Assembly (NCBI GenBank): GCA_002389995.1
Contig: DGRR01000154.1
Span: 1 to 6,543 of the forward strand
DNA: 6,543 nt
Origin: Ruminococcus sp. UBA4383
Lineage (GTDB): Bacteria; Bacillota; Clostridia; Oscillospirales; Ruminococcaceae
Direction of reading: 5' to 3'
Shown here one piece after another: positions 4,595 to 6,543 of this stretch (its first letter is position 1; each line of letters starts with the position of its first letter). The notes under the pieces were generated by a model. It made no database searches. It was not told where the DNA came from and saw only the letters and a list, made by a program, of their open reading frames with translations. A program made the position numbers and the translations under genes.

Positions 4595-6543
4595 TTACTT
4601 TAACTGATCAGCTGTAATCGGGAAGTCAGTCTGCTTGATAACACCGGCATCAACGAGCTGGACACCTGCTGCGTCCTGACCTGTAATACCCTTACCTCTG
4701 TCAACACAGTCGCCTCTGTTCTTACCTTCATCGCTAAGACCATACTTGCTCTGGTTAGCAAGGTGCTGGAGAATAGCAACAGTGTCGGAGATAGTTACCT
4801 TATTATCAACGTTAGCATCACCGAGAAGAACAGGCTGGTCAGAACCCTTAGGATCTTCATCGGGAGCGGGAGCATCAACGATTTCGTCTTCAAGGAATGA
4901 GATAGCCCATGCGAAAGGAGCATTCCAGTTGATTGTAACTTCGTTTACTGACCAAGCTTCGATTGAGTCAACATAGCACTTCTGAGGAGCAACCTTTCCT
5001 CTCTCATAGCCGAGACCGCCAACATAGGGATCCTGAAGTCCTGAACCGGGACCACCTGACATTACGCCCTGAGGAGCCATCGGGAAGTTGTGGTCAAGCT
5101 CGTAAGACCAATATCTGTGGTGAGGATTCTTTGTATAGTAGTCACCGGTACCTGTTACATAGGAGATACCCTGTCCGTTACGTCCGAAGATGTAGTCGAG
5201 AGCAGTACCTACACCGCTTATGTACTTGTTGTCGCCCTTAATCTTATAAGCATAAGCCATAACGATAGCGTTGTTTACAACGAATGAGTTTGAACCCCAC
5301 TCATAACCCTTGATCTTGATTCCAGGGCCAACGTTAATCGGGTCTTCAAATTCTGTGTAAGTATAAGGAATACCCATACCTTCTGCATCTTCACGAGCAA
5401 CATAAGTATCAGCAGCCTTTACGATAGAAGCTTCAATTGTTGCAGCGTCTGTATCTGAGAGCTGTGACTTGTTGAGCCAGAGTGAAAGTGTTCCGAGACC
5501 GCCTGTACAGCCCCAGTTGAATGATGTGAATGAACCGCTGTTCTCACCGCCTGAAAGTGTTGTTGTGAGGTTGAGAGCAGTTTCATTAGAAGCCGTATTG
5601 TTGTACTTCATGAGGTCATCATAGTAAGACTTGTCGCCTGTTGTAGCGTAAAGCTCACAAGCTGCCCAGTAGAAGTCATCATCTACATAGTTATCACCGT
5701 AAGCACCGCCGCCGATAGCCTGATCGAGAGGAGCGAATACATCGGGATTAGCCTTTGCAGCCTTATATGTCTTTTCAGCGTTAGCGAGACACTCAGCAGC
5801 GAAGTCATCATCAATACCCTTCCAGAGACGTGCAGCCTGTGCAGCAGCAGCAGCAACGTTAAGTGTAGCAGCTGTTGAAACGGGCTTAACTATACGGATT
5901 GTACCCCAGCCCTTAACCTTGTTGCCGTCAGCGTCAGTGTGGTCTTCCTCGTAGTTCCAAGGCTCAGTAGCAAGACCTGTCCACTTGTGGTCATGGAGTT
6001 TGTGGTAAACCATGCCGTCGTCACGAATCATCTTGAACATCCAAGCGAGTTCAACTCTTGCTTCATCGAGAATATCAGGAGAGCCTGTACCGTCAAAGCT
6101 TGCTGAGTCGTTGCCTGAAAGCTCGTACTTCTGAGGAATAGCCATTGTCTGTCCGTCAGCCCACTTGGAATCTGTCTTTGAGTACTTGGAGAGTTCGTAC
6201 ATATTCTGGAGAGTCCATACGGAGATACCGCCGTTAACAACGTATTTACCATGGTCACCTGCATCGTACCAGCCGCCACGGCCTTCGATAGTGCCGTTTG
6301 ACTTCTGAACGTCTGAACCATCGGGCTTGTAAGCGGGAATCCACTTATCCTGAATATAAGCTATATCAGACTCATGACCTGCCTTATGAGCGAGGTTACC
6401 GCCTGTCTTGTAGTCATCGCCTGTTGCTTCGGGAGCTTTTGAAGTGATGTACTGTTCCTCAATAGCAACACCTGAACGGTTCTGATAGTAGTAGTTGAGA
6501 GCGTTCTTGAGAATACCGTCGTATACATTCTTCTCCTTGGGGT
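4595..6543 (-). CDS. Family 9 glycoside hydrolase (cellulase) with C-terminal dockerin; N-terminus beyond the edge
   Basis: An inverting beta-1,4-glucanase acting outside the cell as a cellulosome subunit. The frame is open from the right edge to the stop, with 648 residues visible; the Met codon at 6202 is internal. The catalytic domain begins near the visible start (LNYYYQNRSG at about 15-24). GGWYDAGDHGKY carries Asp93 and Asp96, the family's catalytic base region. TGTGDYYTKNPHHRYW (about 463-478) fits the first GH9 signature. YVDSIEAWSVNEVTINWNAP (about 523-542) fits the second, with Glu534 as proton donor. A short acidic, proline-containing linker (about 550-570) leads to the dockerin: GDANVDNKVTISD, helix, then GDCVDRGKGITGQD and VDAG. 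The second loop is one residue longer than the first. The missing N-terminus should hold a signal peptide and perhaps Ig-like or carbohydrate-binding modules. Codons such as AAC, TAC and CTC are favoured more than in neighbouring genes, suggesting high expression. The endo or exo mode cannot be told. Confidence 0.95.
   Translation of the reverse strand, partial: PKEKNVYDGILKNALNYYYQNRSGVAIEEQYITSKAPEATGDDYKTGGNLAHKAGHESDIAYIQDKWIPAYKPDGSDVQKSNGTIEGRGGWYDAGDHGKYVVNGGISVWTLQNMYELSKYSKTDSKWADGQTMAIPQKYELSGNDSASFDGTGSPDILDEARVELAWMFKMIRDDGMVYHKLHDHKWTGLATEPWNYEEDHTDADGNKVKGWGTIRIVKPVSTAATLNVAAAAAQAARLWKGIDDDFAAECLANAEKTYKAAKANPDVFAPLDQAIGGGAYGDNYVDDDFYWAACELYATTGDKSYYDDLMKYNNTASNETALNLTTTLSGGENSGSFTSFNWGCTGGLGTLSLWLNKSQLSDTDAATIEASIVKAADTYVAREDAEGMGIPYTYTEFEDPINVGPGIKIKGYEWGSNSFVVNNAIVMAYAYKIKGDNKYISGVGTALDYIFGRNGQGISYVTGTGDYYTKNPHHRYWSYELDHNFPMAPQGVMSGGPGSGLQDPYVGGLGYERGKVAPQKCYVDSIEAWSVNEVTINWNAPFAWAISFLEDEIVDAPAPDEDPKGSDQPVLLGDANVDNKVTISDTVAILQHLANQSKYGLSDEGKNRGDCVDRGKGITGQDAAGVQLVDAGVIKQTDFPITADQLK

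Noticed and set aside
4746..5287. Open frames on the plus strand opposite the GH9 gene
   Set aside because: They are short, overlap a gene with complete GH9 signatures, and their translations show no family features or convincing start signals.
6028..6321. Second minus-strand frame inside the GH9 gene
   Set aside because: It is an out-of-frame shadow of the cellulase catalytic domain, whose own frame stays open to the right edge.
1..6543. CRISPR array, tRNA, rRNA, insertion sequence or phage genes
   Set aside because: I found no regularly spaced repeats, cloverleaf-type RNA, transposase-like protein or terminal inverted repeats in the window.

Overview
The window looks like chromosomal DNA from a cellulosome-producing Ruminococcus (R. 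flavefaciens-like, Clostridia). Two unrelated genes carry dockerin modules. The dockerin on the cellulase has the form I associate with R. flavefaciens: a canonical first Ca-binding loop, a one-residue-longer second loop, and a 'VDAG'-type second helix. Intergenic DNA is very AT-rich, Shine-Dalgarno sequences are strong, and the promoters are near-perfect sigma-A type with 17-bp spacers. The species assignment is inference; no marker gene is present.

Layout. (1) Positions 1-1004, minus strand: a two-gene unit with an ER-type (SipW-like) signal peptidase followed 16 bp later by the start of a TasA/BsaA-like SipW-dependent surface/matrix protein that runs off the left edge. (2) Positions 1005-1457: a divergent AT-rich intergenic region with two leftward promoters, one rightward promoter and a 17-bp palindrome. 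(3) Positions 1458-1994, plus strand: a histidine phosphatase. (4) Positions 2036-4508, plus strand: a perfect-consensus promoter, then a lipoprotein penicillin-binding protein, then 19 bp later a secreted dockerin protein with an unrecognised N-terminal domain. (5) Positions 4509-4594: back-to-back terminators between convergent genes. (6) Positions 4595-6543, minus strand: the catalytic domain and C-terminal dockerin of a family 9 glycoside hydrolase; its N-terminus lies beyond the right edge.

How they fit together. Apart from the phosphatase, every gene acts outside the cytoplasmic membrane. SipW would process the TasA/BsaA-like protein, the lipoprotein PBP would cross-link peptidoglycan, and the two dockerin proteins would be exported and could dock onto cohesins of the cellulosome. 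The least expected feature is the tight PBP-dockerin pair, which apparently shares one promoter and one terminator. I see no tRNA, rRNA, CRISPR array, insertion sequence or phage gene, and no clear evidence of a wholly new system. The best candidates for novelty are the PBP-dockerin pair and the unknown domain of the dockerin protein.
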